From Sulfurimonas sp. hsl 1-7 (GTDB lineage: Bacteria; Campylobacterota; Campylobacteria; Campylobacterales; Sulfurimonadaceae), in the NCBI RefSeq assembly GCF_030577135.1, contig NZ_JAUIRR010000004.1, forward strand, positions 1-64,000: DNA of 64,000 nucleotides. Direction: 5' to 3'. The notes beneath the pieces were generated by a model that was not told where the DNA came from, ran no database searches, and saw nothing but the letters and a program-made list of their open reading frames with translations. The translations under genes and the position numbers were made by a program. This document shows, piece by piece, positions 52,511 through 62,193 of the stretch (the first letter of the stretch is position 1; each line of letters starts with the position of its first letter).

Positions 52511-52945
52511 ATGGAAGCAAAATCAATTAGAGCAGATAAATATTTAGATACTTTTGAGATTCAAGAACACTTAAAAAATGTAGAGTATATCATTATGGCG
52601 ACACCTGCCCCTGAGAAATACAGAGCTACACCTATTCATTTTACAATCTTTTTAAATACACCCGAAGCACTGCCGGATGAAGTAAAACAACCCGTATTAG
52701 AGAAGTTTTGCAGTGACTATAAGATCACAAATCCGACAGAAGTATTAAGCCAGTTAACGGCAGTAGGGTTTGCAATATCAAACGCACAGGATACACCGAT
52801 GCCAATGCCACTGTTTAAACAGCAAGACAGAGCAAGTGTCCCGCATGCACCTATGCATGTTATAGATTTTTTAGCAGATTCTGATGAGTTTGCCGAGGCA
52901 AAAATCAAAAACCTGACTGGATGGAGTTACTCTTATAATTCATAA
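52511..52945 (+). CDS. Soluble protein of unknown function
   Basis: A 144-residue cytoplasmic protein that I do not recognise. It has no signal or membrane segment. A central alpha/beta segment (KYRATPIHFTIFLNTPEALPDE) is followed by a Met/Pro-rich loop (DTPMPMPLFKQ, then VPHAPMHVIDFL) and a Trp/Tyr tail. It lies 30 bases upstream of the DUF4386-like gene on the same strand. Confidence 0.6.
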   Translation: MEAKSIRADKYLDTFEIQEHLKNVEYIIMATPAPEKYRATPIHFTIFLNTPEALPDEVKQPVLEKFCSDYKITNPTEVLSQLTAVGFAISNAQDTPMPMPLFKQQDRASVPHAPMHVIDFLADSDEFAEAKIKNLTGWSYSYNS

Positions 52946-52975
52946 CCCCTTTTAGTTAATTCGTGGAGGCAGTAT

Positions 52976-53674
52976 ATGACAACGACTACGGACTATATTA
53001 AACTCTCTAAAATAGCGGGAGTTTTATATATCATTATCATCATATGCGGTATCTCCAGTGAAGTTTTTATCAGAAGTTCGTTCATCGATGATGAAAACTC
53101 CGTAACTACACTCAATAATATAACGGCATCTTTAACATTCTATCGTCTGGGATTTGCTTTAGACCTTGTGATGCTAGTTAGTGACGTAGCGCTTGCCGTC
53201 ATTTTCTACAAATTGTTTCAACCCATACACAAACTCTTCTCCTTAACTGCTTTAGTATACAGAGTTGTACACGCCGTCATTGTCACCATAGCTGTTTTGT
53301 TCTCCTACTTTGCTTCACTCATAGTACTTAACAATGAGCTGACAACGACACAAACAACTTACTGTATGAAACTTTTTTTAGAGATACATACTTACGGATA
53401 TGATTTAGGTTTAATATTTTTTGCCGTCTCTAACGGCCTTATCGGAGCTATTATTATACGTTCATATAATTTACCGAAGATACTCGGCTATGGACTGGTT
53501 TTAGCCTCACTGGTATATCTTACAGGCAGTTGTATCCATTTCTTGTTACCGCAATACCTGACTTTCATTCAACCGGCATATCTCATCCCGTTTATTACAG
53601 AGACAAGTTTTGCTATCTGGCTTCTTTTTATGAACAGTAGATATCAAAAAAGTTTTAAACCTCTTAGCAGTTAA
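52976..53674 (+). CDS. DUF4386-like membrane protein
   Basis: A 232-residue protein with about six transmembrane helices. The opening KLSKIAGVLYIIIIICG, the YRLGFALDLVMLVSDVALA segment and LTALVYRVVHAVIV are typical of DUF4386, a family of unknown function found in many bacteria. A strong GGAGG site precedes the ATG. Its end overlaps the convergent aminopeptidase gene by 11 bases. Confidence 0.75.
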   Translation: MTTTTDYIKLSKIAGVLYIIIIICGISSEVFIRSSFIDDENSVTTLNNITASLTFYRLGFALDLVMLVSDVALAVIFYKLFQPIHKLFSLTALVYRVVHAVIVTIAVLFSYFASLIVLNNELTTTQTTYCMKLFLEIHTYGYDLGLIFFAVSNGLIGAIIIRSYNLPKILGYGLVLASLVYLTGSCIHFLLPQYLTFIQPAYLIPFITETSFAIWLLFMNSRYQKSFKPLSS

Positions 53675-54941
53675 GAGCTTCGATCTCTTCGATCTCTTTT
53701 TTCACATCTTTTGAAAGGTTTTCATACCCTGCTTTTGTAACTAAGATATCATCCTCAATTCTTATCCCTATTCCACGATATTTTTTCGGGATCTGTGTAT
53801 CATCTTTAGGCAGATATATACCGGGTTCTATTGTTAAAACCATTCCTGCTTTGAGCGGAATCTCTTTATTTTTTGTATCTTTATAGGGATTTTGGTCATG
53901 CACGTCAAGTCCCATGTAGTGCCCTATTCCATGTGGAAAATATTTTTTATGGGCTTTGTCTTTTAAGAGCTTTTTCACACTCCCTTTTAAAATACCGAGT
54001 TGAACCATCCCTTCACATAACATCTTTTCAGCTTCATTTTGCAATTCGCTTCTAAGAACTGTCGGTTTGATCATAGAGATGATCTTTTTCTCAACATCAA
54101 GCACCATTTGGTACAGCTCTTTTTGCGCCTTTGTAAACTTGCCGCTAACAGGGATGGTTCTCGTGATATCACTTGAGTAATATTCATATTCACACCCTGC
54201 ATCGATAAGGATTAAATCACCTTTGTTTAAAGGTTTGTCATTATCTATGTAATGCAGAGTATTTGCATTGTCACCTGAAGCTACGATCGAAGTATACGCA
54301 TCACTGTACGCACCGTTTTTTTTGAAGATATACTCCATCTCCGCTTGAAGTTCATATTCAAAAGAGCACTTTTTGCTCATCTTCATCGCTTTGTGGTGTG
54401 CTTTTTTTGTAATTGAGAGCGCTTTTTTTATAATGCTGATCTCTGCACGTGATTTAATCAGCCTCATAGCTTCTACTATTTTTGCTGCATCTTTAACATC
54501 TGCGATTGTGTTTGATAATTTTTTAAACTTTTCAATACGTTCAGCTTCAATTTTAAAATCATAATAGAGAGTATTTTTTGTAGCTGCGAACTCTTTGAGC
54601 TTTTTATCTAACTCATCGATCTCAAACACATCATCAACACTGAAAATCTCTTTAGCTTTTTTAGCCCCTAACCGTTTTCCCGTCCATAATTCAAGTGTCG
54701 GATCTTTTTTTATAACAAAAAGGTAAACCTTAACTTTCCCTTCCTCTTTCACAAACACAAGAACACTGTTATCCTCTTTGAAACCTGTTAAATAGTAAAA
54801 GTTGCTATCTTGTCTGTATGGAAATTCCGTATCGTTTGAACGTACTTTTTGTTCAGCCGACATCACAATTGCTAAAGAGTTTTTTTCTAGTTTTTTTCCA
54901 AATCTTTCTCTTCTTTTTATATACTCTTTCTCTTTAATCAT
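53664..54941 (-). CDS. pepP: Xaa-Pro aminopeptidase (M24B family)
   Basis: A 425-residue metallopeptidase that removes N-terminal residues before proline. The N-terminal creatinase-like domain covers about 1-165 and the pita-bread catalytic domain 170-420. Metal ligands are visible in DAGCEYEYYSSDITRT, in HGIGHYMGLDVHD and in the Glu residues of TIEPGIY and GIRIEDD. The length is normal for PepP. It starts on the stop of the auxiliary lipoprotein gene (4-base overlap) and is the last gene of the lipid-transport operon. Confidence 0.9.
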   Translation of the reverse strand: MIKEKEYIKRRERFGKKLEKNSLAIVMSAEQKVRSNDTEFPYRQDSNFYYLTGFKEDNSVLVFVKEEGKVKVYLFVIKKDPTLELWTGKRLGAKKAKEIFSVDDVFEIDELDKKLKEFAATKNTLYYDFKIEAERIEKFKKLSNTIADVKDAAKIVEAMRLIKSRAEISIIKKALSITKKAHHKAMKMSKKCSFEYELQAEMEYIFKKNGAYSDAYTSIVASGDNANTLHYIDNDKPLNKGDLILIDAGCEYEYYSSDITRTIPVSGKFTKAQKELYQMVLDVEKKIISMIKPTVLRSELQNEAEKMLCEGMVQLGILKGSVKKLLKDKAHKKYFPHGIGHYMGLDVHDQNPYKDTKNKEIPLKAGMVLTIEPGIYLPKDDTQIPKKYRGIGIRIEDDILVTKAGYENLSKDVKKEIEEIEALNC

Positions 54942-55531
54942 CGCTCACTTCCACTTAACCAAACAACAGTATCTTCCAAAACTTCCCCTAATAAAATATT
55001 TAGTGCTTCCACACCACCCTCGGCATCAGCCGTTTTTGTTTTCATAACTTTAAAAAAGTTTTTAGATGCTATCAATTTCCCGCTTTTTTTCTCTATAAGA
55101 TTAAAGGAGATATCTATCTTTGCATCTGATCTATCCCCTGCTTCATTAAATGACTGGATAAACTCATTAATACTCATCTCCAATACAAGATCCCCGCTTT
55201 TAGAAGACTTGTATCCATACACACCGTCAAACAGAGCTGAATCATCTAGTACGTTTACGAGTTTATTTGCAATCATCCTACTAGGACTATCTGACCAAGC
55301 CGACTGGGTAAACGAGTACTCTTTATAACGCCCTACACTATAACGCATCGCCGTAGAACTCAGAGATACGTTTGAAAATATTGGTGAAACTTTGATTGAG
55401 TGTTTTTTACATCTGTTTTGCTTTACAGGAAGTTCCACTTGAGGATCGATTCTATAATCTGTCACAGAAGGATACGTTACACTACATCCACTGAATAAAA
55501 AAACCGCTATAGCTAAAAGAACTATTTTCAT
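54938..55531 (-). CDS. ABC-type transport auxiliary lipoprotein (PqiC/YmbA-like)
   Basis: A 197-residue lipoprotein. The signal peptide MKIVLLAIAVFLFSGC ends in lipobox FSGC (Cys16). The mature part has the pattern DYRIDPQVELP, VSLSSTAMRYSVGRY and SPSRMIANKLVNVL of the PqiC/DUF330 auxiliary family. These proteins sit in the outer membrane and link MCE tunnels to it. ATG 55531 is chosen because the signal peptide begins there and GGGGGAG lies upstream; the longer frame overlaps the MCE gene. It follows the MCE-protein stop with one base between. Confidence 0.82.
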   Translation of the reverse strand: MKIVLLAIAVFLFSGCSVTYPSVTDYRIDPQVELPVKQNRCKKHSIKVSPIFSNVSLSSTAMRYSVGRYKEYSFTQSAWSDSPSRMIANKLVNVLDDSALFDGVYGYKSSKSGDLVLEMSINEFIQSFNEAGDRSDAKIDISFNLIEKKSGKLIASKNFFKVMKTKTADAEGGVEALNILLGEVLEDTVVWLSGSER

Positions 55532-55532
55532 T

Positions 55533-56474
55533 TTATCTCTCCCCCGGAGCTTTTTTAATCTCTTCATGTTTAAATATAAGATCAGACGGACTTCTATCAT
55601 ATCGTTTTAAAGAGTTGTCTAACTGCATCATCGTCTCTTGAAGTTGTAAAAGTGCATTATTCATATTTGGAAGAACTTCAGAAGAGATCTCTTTAAAATT
55701 AAACTCTCCACTTGCCAAAGCTTTTTTAAATTCTGTCATCGTACCGTCAATTTTGTTATAACTTGTCTTGATAGAGTATAACGATTTAGATACATTATCT
55801 TCCCATTTGACCGTATGATCAACAAGCCCTTCAATCTTTTGAATAGCTATATCCAAGTTTTTCACAGCACTTTGAAAATTGGCTATAGTTTTCTCATCTA
55901 AGGCATCACCTATTTTATCAAAAGTACGGGTAGTCGATGTTACCAGCTTCATGAACTTCTCTTGATTTTCATCTTTTAAAAGTTTCTCTGCTTGAAACAA
56001 GGTATCAGTCATATGTTCCGAAACACTGCCCCATGACTTTTGAAGATTTTGAAAGATTGAGGGTGCCGTAGCTATCACATGGTAATCATCACCGTCAATC
56101 TCCACTATCTTTCTCGTATATGTTTCACCGATAGTCAAGTTTACATACGTAAGCCCCGTAATCCCTTGTGCTGTAAGTACGGCAACTATATTGTCTTTGA
56201 TCGGTGTGTCTTTTAAAATAGTAACTTGAACCTCTACCTGTTCAGAATTATGCGGGTTTATTCGAAGATTGGAAACTTTACCGACATTGATACCGCGAAA
56301 TTTTACCGGAGCATCAAGATTCAAACCAAATACAGACTCATCAAAGTAGATCACATAGCGTTTGATCTCGTCTTCATGGGAAGGTTTTAACATCCAGTAC
56401 GAAAAACTCGCCAAAGTGAAAAAACCAAGTAAGACAATAGTACCAATGAGTGTGTAGTTTACTTTATTGTTCAT
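55533..56474 (-). CDS. mlaD: MCE/MlaD-family lipid-binding protein
   Basis: A 313-residue protein. One N-terminal transmembrane helix (about 8-28) anchors a single MCE domain (about 38-120; YVIYFDESVFGLNLDAPVKF and GITGLTYVNLTIG), which forms a hexameric ring for phospholipid passage. The C-terminal 190 residues are helical and coiled-coil like (FDKIGDALDEKTIANFQSAV), longer than in E. coli MlaD. It overlaps the ATPase gene by 4 bases. Direction of lipid transport cannot be inferred. Confidence 0.9.
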   Translation of the reverse strand: MNNKVNYTLIGTIVLLGFFTLASFSYWMLKPSHEDEIKRYVIYFDESVFGLNLDAPVKFRGINVGKVSNLRINPHNSEQVEVQVTILKDTPIKDNIVAVLTAQGITGLTYVNLTIGETYTRKIVEIDGDDYHVIATAPSIFQNLQKSWGSVSEHMTDTLFQAEKLLKDENQEKFMKLVTSTTRTFDKIGDALDEKTIANFQSAVKNLDIAIQKIEGLVDHTVKWEDNVSKSLYSIKTSYNKIDGTMTEFKKALASGEFNFKEISSEVLPNMNNALLQLQETMMQLDNSLKRYDRSPSDLIFKHEEIKKAPGER

Positions 56475-57205
56475 AGTTTCTCTTTAAAAAATGTTTGTAC
56501 AAACTGGTTCTCGACCGAATCCATCTCATCTAAAGAACCTTCAAAGGCAATTTTTTTATTATCAATTATAGCTATTTTATCTAAAGTATCGTAAATTGAA
56601 CGCAAATCGTGTGAAACCATTACAATAGTCAGATTTAACATTTTTCTTAAATCTAAAATCAATCTATCAAACTCCCTAGCCGAAACCGGATCAAGTCCAC
56701 TTGTAGGCTCATCTAAAAACAACAGTTTCGGATCAAGTGCCAAGGCACGTGCAAGCCCCGCTTTTTTTCTCATACCGCCACTTATTTGAGACGGATAGAG
56801 TGCTCCATCTTCGGGTTTGAGCCCAACTAGCTTTATCTTAAATCTCACTATATCATCTATCATTTTTTTAGATAAAGATGTATACTCAACAAGCGGTAAC
56901 GCTACATTTTCTGCAACGGTTAAAGAGGAAAAAAGCGCACCGAACTGAAATAAAACACCCCATTGACGCTTTAATTCAAGTATCTCTTTTGTTGAGAGCT
57001 TCTCGATCTTTTTCCCCAGTACCTCTATACTACCGTTGTGAAACTCCTGCAACATAACAATCTCACGCAATAAAGTTGTCTTACCACATCCGCTGGGACC
57101 GACTATACCGTAGATCTCCCCCTCGTTTACACTCAGGTTGATACCGTAGTGAACAATTTTATCACCGAAAACAGTTGTAAGATTTTTCACATCGATTAGC
57201 TTCAT
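56471..57205 (-). CDS. mlaF: MlaF-like ABC transporter ATPase
   Basis: A 244-residue ATPase. Walker A is GPSGCGKTT, the signature is ISGGMRKKAGLARALA and Walker B is KLLFLDEPTSGLDP. GGMRKKAGLARAL is the MlaF-type variant of the ABC signature. It powers the MCE phospholipid system with the permease encoded upstream. Its start coincides with the stop of the permease gene (1-base overlap). Confidence 0.92.
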   Translation of the reverse strand: MKLIDVKNLTTVFGDKIVHYGINLSVNEGEIYGIVGPSGCGKTTLLREIVMLQEFHNGSIEVLGKKIEKLSTKEILELKRQWGVLFQFGALFSSLTVAENVALPLVEYTSLSKKMIDDIVRFKIKLVGLKPEDGALYPSQISGGMRKKAGLARALALDPKLLFLDEPTSGLDPVSAREFDRLILDLRKMLNLTIVMVSHDLRSIYDTLDKIAIIDNKKIAFEGSLDEMDSVENQFVQTFFKEKL

Positions 57206-58326
57206 TATATCCCCAGGTTTGTAAAAGCTATAGAGAAAATAGCATCACATACAATGACGGCAAAGATTGACTCTACAACACTTTTAGTAGTGTTAAATCC
57301 TATACTCTGCGTATCATCTTTTACCATTAAACCTCTATAGATTGCTATGGTAGCTATTAAAAAGGCAAAAAACGGTCCCTTAAAAACCCCTACAAAAAAG
57401 TGTTTTGCAGCAATCACTTCATGAAATCTCTCAATAAAAAGTTCTGTTGTGATTTTCAGATCTAAACTGGCAACTAGTACACCGCCAAGCATCCCCATCA
57501 TATCTGCAACGAAAATCAATAGCGGCATGGCAACACTCAAAGCTATGATTCGAGGTAATACTAAAAATGCAAAAGGCTCAAATCCCATAGTCTTCATAGC
57601 ATCAATCTCTTGCGTTATCTTCATAGCACCTATTTGTGCAGTATATGCTGACCCACTGCGTCCTGCTATTACTATTGCCGTAATTAAAGGAGCAAGTTCT
57701 CTTAAAATAGAGATTCCCAACATATCAACTATAAATATATTTCCACCATATATCTTTAGTTGGTATGCTGCTTGATAGGCGACTACTACTCCTACAAGAA
57801 AACTGGTCAGGGCTATAATCAACACCGCTTTTACACCACTCTCATTTACCTCAAAAAATATCTCTTTATAGCGAATTGCATGAGGTTTCTTTAAGTAGAT
57901 CAAGAACGATACGAACACTTTACCTAAAAAGCTGAGAAAGCTTAAAAGGGATATATAGTAGTGATATCCTCTTCTTCCAAGTGTTTCATAAAATGTTTTT
58001 TTTGTAGAGATTATCTCTTCTTTTGCGTATACGCGTTTTGATTTAACCAAGTTAAGAGTGGATTGAACCGTATCGTTTTGAAGTACTATTTTGTAAGGGA
58101 TATTTTTATCTTCGAGTTTCTGAAAAATCTGGTCGATAAAAAGTGCGACTGCACTGTCTAGGTAATCTAACTGAAGTAAATTAAACTCTACTTGTGCAGG
58201 TTTTGAAAAATCTAACTTTGCTATCTTCTTTTCAAGATTAGCTAGGTTATAAACAGTAAGTTCTCCTAAAAATTTTAGAAGTAACTCACTGCCTCGAAGT
58301 TCAACTTGTAAAGAAGTTTCCATCAA
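57205..58326 (-). CDS. mlaE: MlaE-like permease with fused N-terminal STAS domain
   Basis: A 373-residue protein. Residues about 1-95 form a STAS domain (LLKFLGELTVYNLANLEKKI, then LQLDYLDSAVALFIDQIF), the fold of MlaB, which regulates the Mla ABC core. Residues about 110-373 are the MlaE permease: VVVAYQAAYQLKIYGG, ELAPLITAIVIAGRSGSAY and GAMKITQEIDAMKTMG are typical. In E. coli the two are separate proteins. It lies 8 bases after cheW on the same strand. Confidence 0.9.
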   Translation of the reverse strand: MMETSLQVELRGSELLLKFLGELTVYNLANLEKKIAKLDFSKPAQVEFNLLQLDYLDSAVALFIDQIFQKLEDKNIPYKIVLQNDTVQSTLNLVKSKRVYAKEEIISTKKTFYETLGRRGYHYYISLLSFLSFLGKVFVSFLIYLKKPHAIRYKEIFFEVNESGVKAVLIIALTSFLVGVVVAYQAAYQLKIYGGNIFIVDMLGISILRELAPLITAIVIAGRSGSAYTAQIGAMKITQEIDAMKTMGFEPFAFLVLPRIIALSVAMPLLIFVADMMGMLGGVLVASLDLKITTELFIERFHEVIAAKHFFVGVFKGPFFAFLIATIAIYRGLMVKDDTQSIGFNTTKSVVESIFAVIVCDAIFSIAFTNLGI

Positions 58327-58334
58327 ATATAACT

Positions 58335-58829
58335 TTAAAAATCTCTCTCTAATAGCTTGTTTACTTTTAAAAGAGTGATAATTTTATCTTCTTGTTTTCC
58401 AACACCGTCAATGATAGTCTCTTCATCATTGATCGTATCGGGTGCCGGCCCGATATTCTCTTTTTTAATGCGTATAGCCATTGTTAATCTGTCAATTACA
58501 AATCCTGCTACGTCATCACCGTAACGCATTACAATAAAACGAGTATCTTCACCGTGTTTTTTCGATGGAAGTCCAAACTTTGTACGCAGGTCTATTAAAG
58601 GGATTACCGCACCACGAAGGTTAAATACACCTAAAACGTACTTAGGCACCTGCGGTACTCTCGTCCAAGTAAACGGCTTAATAATCTCTTGGATCGATAA
58701 TATAGGCACCGCGTACTCTTCATCACCTATCATAAAGCCAACTAACTGTACTACATCATCAAGTTGCCCAACAACATTATCTTGTTGTTGAGACTGTTTA
58801 TTTAGAATATCTTTTAGTTTATCAGCCAT
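58335..58829 (-). CDS. cheW: Chemotaxis coupling protein CheW
   Basis: A 164-residue adaptor that joins chemoreceptors to CheA. The CheW fold spans about 25-160 (QLVGFMIGDEEYAVPILSIQEII, VLGVFNLRGAVIPLIDLR, FGLPSKKHGEDTRFIVM). A short Gln/Asp-rich N-terminal segment is extra. It overlaps the cheA stop by one base. Together with cheV and cheA it forms the core signalling operon. Confidence 0.95.
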   Translation of the reverse strand: MADKLKDILNKQSQQQDNVVGQLDDVVQLVGFMIGDEEYAVPILSIQEIIKPFTWTRVPQVPKYVLGVFNLRGAVIPLIDLRTKFGLPSKKHGEDTRFIVMRYGDDVAGFVIDRLTMAIRIKKENIGPAPDTINDEETIIDGVGKQEDKIITLLKVNKLLERDF

Positions 58830-61240
58830 TATAAGAACTCCGATTTAAAGTTAATGTTTCTTTGTACCACGCTTGCAAGATAGTCAGAAGAGTAAGGTTT
58901 TGTAATGTACTCAACCATTCCTGACTCAACACCGCGCATACGATCAGATTTACCAGTACGTGACGTTACTGCGATAAGTGGTAAGTTTTTATATCTGTTG
59001 TATTTTTTGATCTCACTTGCAAGAGAATAACCATCCATTCTCGGCATCTCAATATCAACAAGCATTGCATCAAAATTATGATCACCCGATTTTAAGATGT
59101 TAAGCGCTTCTTGTCCGTCAGCAGCTTCTACAATAGTGATACCCATCGGCTCTAATGCTTTTCTCATAATAGCTCTATCTGTTTTTGAATCATCTACGAT
59201 CATTACAGTATAGTCACTTGCAGAGTTTTTCTCATTTGCTGCACTTCCCGCCTGAGCCGCTTCAGTTAAAGCCGTAGCTTTTACATCTTTAGCCATCTCC
59301 ATAAGTGCTACAACGTCAACAATAAGTGTAACCCCACCGTCACCTCTGATAGTAGCACCTGCAATACCGTCAATACCTTTGAGGTACTCTCCAAGAGATT
59401 TAATAACGATCTCCTCTTGACCAACCAAAGTATCTACGATGAGTCCAAGTTTACTTGTTCCAAGACCTAAAACAACAACATAAGCATGTTCACTGCTGTC
59501 TAAAATTCTCTCAACTTCGAAAATATCGCCTATGTGAACAAGTGATAAAACATCATCACGAAGTCTCATTACACTTTTACCCTCAACAGTGTAGATCTCG
59601 TCTGTTGAAATTCTAACCGTCTCTAAAACCGATGCAAGCGGAATCGCATAATGTTCCTCTTGAACACCGACTAAAAGTGCTTGGATAATAGCAAGTGTTA
59701 AAGGGATCTTCAACTTCATAGAAGTCCCTTTTCCAATCTCACTGTCTATATCGATAATACCGTTAAGTTTTTCGATGTTTGTTTTTACAACATCCATACC
59801 AACTCCACGGCCAGATACGTTCGTTACTTGAGCAGCTGTTGAGAAGCCCGGCTTAAAGATAAGTCCGAAAGCCTCTTTATCACTCATACTCTCTGCTTCT
59901 TTTTCGGTAATAATCCCTTTTTCAAGTGATTTTGCCTTTAACATCTCAGCATCAAGACCTTTACCGTCATCATCAATTTGGATAACGATCTGATTCCCTT
60001 CATTGTACGCTTTTAACATAATCGTACCCGTTTCATCTTTCCCTTTGGCAAGACGATCTGCCGGTGATTCAACACCATGGTCACATGAGTTACGGATAAT
60101 GTGTACTAAAGGATCCCCGATCTCTTCAACGATCGATTTATCAAGCTCTGTATCTTCACCTGAAATTACAAGCTCTATCTTTTTATTGAGTTCACGAGAT
60201 AAATCACGAATCATTCTAGGGAACTTGTTAAACACTTTTCCAACAGGAAGCATACGTGTTTTCATAACAGCGATCTGTAAGTCAGTTGTTACAAGAGATA
60301 CGATAGATACTACTTGGTTAAGCTCCTCTAGGAACTCTTCACCTTCATAACGCTCTTCTACATCATCGTTGATCTTGATAAGTCTGTTTTTCGCAAGTAC
60401 AAGCTCACCGATTAAGTTCATTAGGTGATCAAGTCTTTTAACATCTACACGAATAGTTTGCTCAACTGCAGCAGGTGACTTTCTCGCAGGAGCTGCCGCT
60501 TTTGGTTCTGAGTCTCCACCGCTTGAAGCTGCTGCTTTTGGAGGTGTTGGAGCTGTTGGAGGCGGTGGCGGAGGAGGAGTTTCCTCTTTCGGTTCCGCTG
60601 CAAACTCTTCATCCGGTTGTGCATCAGGCTCTAAAGACGGTACACTTTCACCCGCTGCAATTTTTGCTTCACGTTTTTTCTTGTCCTCTTCCTGACGCTG
60701 ATTCAATAGTCTTTCAATTTCAGCCTCAACCTCTTCTGGTGACATATTCTCATAATCAAGTTCATCATCGTCAGATGCTGTTTCTACAACTTCTTCCACC
60801 TCTTTTGGCGCTTCTTGTGCAGGAGTTTCAGCTACAGGAGTATCTACTTCTCCCGTACCGCCACTTACTTTATCAAGTCTTGAAACACATGCAGAAACAT
60901 CTATACCACTGTCTGCACTTGTATCACGGATCTGTTCAAGCAGTTGTTTCATTAAATCAACCGACTCTAAAATAACATCCATAATATCAGGAGTAATGAC
61001 AAGTTCACCGTGTCTTGCTTTGTTTAATACATCTTCCATATGGTGAGTAAGATGTGTCAAAATGTCAAAATTTAAGAACGAAGATGCACCTTTTACAGTG
61101 TGTGCTACACGGAAAATTCCGTTTAAAAGCTCTAAATCTTCAGGATTAGATTCTAACTCAACCAAATCCTCATCTAACTTTTCAACAAGTTCAAACGACT
61201 CGACTAAAAAGTCTTGTAGTATCTCTTGAAATTCATCCAT
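58829..61240 (-). CDS. cheA: Chemotaxis histidine kinase CheA with C-terminal receiver domain (CheAY)
   Basis: An 803-residue kinase in the array. The P1 domain has phospho-acceptor His47 (FRVAHTVKGASSFLNF). A long linker rich in Glu/Pro (about 135-260; PPPPPPTAP) replaces the CheY-binding P2. P3 dimerisation, P4 kinase (N box HIIRNSCDHG, G box DDDGKGL, GRGVGMDVV) and P5 CheW-like domains follow. The receiver fusion (about 680-803; VMIVDDSKTDRAIM, DAMLVDIEMPRMDG) is typical of Campylobacterota and may act as a phosphate sink. It lies 11 bases after cheV. Confidence 0.96.
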   Translation of the reverse strand: MDEFQEILQDFLVESFELVEKLDEDLVELESNPEDLELLNGIFRVAHTVKGASSFLNFDILTHLTHHMEDVLNKARHGELVITPDIMDVILESVDLMKQLLEQIRDTSADSGIDVSACVSRLDKVSGGTGEVDTPVAETPAQEAPKEVEEVVETASDDDELDYENMSPEEVEAEIERLLNQRQEEDKKKREAKIAAGESVPSLEPDAQPDEEFAAEPKEETPPPPPPPTAPTPPKAAASSGGDSEPKAAAPARKSPAAVEQTIRVDVKRLDHLMNLIGELVLAKNRLIKINDDVEERYEGEEFLEELNQVVSIVSLVTTDLQIAVMKTRMLPVGKVFNKFPRMIRDLSRELNKKIELVISGEDTELDKSIVEEIGDPLVHIIRNSCDHGVESPADRLAKGKDETGTIMLKAYNEGNQIVIQIDDDGKGLDAEMLKAKSLEKGIITEKEAESMSDKEAFGLIFKPGFSTAAQVTNVSGRGVGMDVVKTNIEKLNGIIDIDSEIGKGTSMKLKIPLTLAIIQALLVGVQEEHYAIPLASVLETVRISTDEIYTVEGKSVMRLRDDVLSLVHIGDIFEVERILDSSEHAYVVVLGLGTSKLGLIVDTLVGQEEIVIKSLGEYLKGIDGIAGATIRGDGGVTLIVDVVALMEMAKDVKATALTEAAQAGSAANEKNSASDYTVMIVDDSKTDRAIMRKALEPMGITIVEAADGQEALNILKSGDHNFDAMLVDIEMPRMDGYSLASEIKKYNRYKNLPLIAVTSRTGKSDRMRGVESGMVEYITKPYSSDYLASVVQRNINFKSEFL

Positions 61241-61251
61241 ATTTTATACTC

Positions 61252-62190
61252 CTACTTCATATGTGCGTGCACGATGCGTGCAACTTGTTCATAAAATTCT
61301 CCGGCTTTAAACTTAACTAAATAAGCTTCACCACCAGCTTCTATACCACGATCTTCACTAAAGTGATCACTGATTGACGAATTAAATACAATCGGTATTT
61401 GATTAAAACGTTGATCGTCTTTCATTTGTGCGGCAAAATGGAATCCGTCCATTTTCGGCATCTCAACATCCGAGATAATAATTTTTAGATGGTCTTCTAA
61501 CTTATCACCGTAGTTTTTGTAAAGCTCTTCTAATTTATTAAGTCCCTCTTCACCGTCAACTGCACCGATAACATCAAAGCCCATTTTTTCTAAGGCGTCT
61601 GTAACAATTTTTCTAGCTGTAGAACTATCATCAAGAACCATAGCGATCCCTTTAAAGTGTTCTAAGCTTTTTACTTGAATCTCGGTATCAGGCTCATAAA
61701 GTCCTAACTCTTGTACAACACTTTCCAGGTCTAAGATAAGGAGTACATTATCATCTTCAATCTTTGTTACACCCGTAATCTTATTACCGTCTAAACCGCT
61801 AGCAGAGCTTATAAAAGTTGCCGGTTCAATATTGCTCCAAGATATTCTTCTTATTCTTTTTGCATCGTGAACTATAAAGCCGATAAGAACATTATTGAAT
61901 TCCGTAATGATTACTCTTGAACTTTGATGTATATTTGCCGGTTCATTTATACCCATCCATTTTGCTAGATTTACAACAGGTATAACAACTTCGCGAAGGT
62001 CGAAGATACCCTCGATAAATTCCGGTGTTCCAGGAAGTTCTGTTAAAGAAGGTACTTTTATAATCTCTCTTACTTTAGAGACGTTGATCCCGTATATACC
62101 TTCATAAATCTCTCCGTTGTCCTCTTTGAAGATACGGAAGTCAACAAGCTCCATCTCATTAGAGCCTATTTTTAAGGAGTTATCATCCAT
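61252..62190 (-). CDS. cheV: Chemotaxis protein CheV (CheW-receiver fusion)
   Basis: A 312-residue adaptor. A CheW-like domain (about 10-165; YGINVSKVREIIKVPSL, FDLREVVIPVVNLAKWMG) is joined to a receiver domain (about 180-312; AMVLDDSSTARKIV, IIISDVEMPKMDG). CheV couples receptors to CheA and may help adaptation when phosphorylated. It lies 3 bases after the metallophosphoesterase gene and 11 bases before cheA. Confidence 0.94.
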   Translation of the reverse strand: MDDNSLKIGSNEMELVDFRIFKEDNGEIYEGIYGINVSKVREIIKVPSLTELPGTPEFIEGIFDLREVVIPVVNLAKWMGINEPANIHQSSRVIITEFNNVLIGFIVHDAKRIRRISWSNIEPATFISSASGLDGNKITGVTKIEDDNVLLILDLESVVQELGLYEPDTEIQVKSLEHFKGIAMVLDDSSTARKIVTDALEKMGFDVIGAVDGEEGLNKLEELYKNYGDKLEDHLKIIISDVEMPKMDGFHFAAQMKDDQRFNQIPIVFNSSISDHFSEDRGIEAGGEAYLVKFKAGEFYEQVARIVHAHMK

Positions 62191-62193
62191 AAT

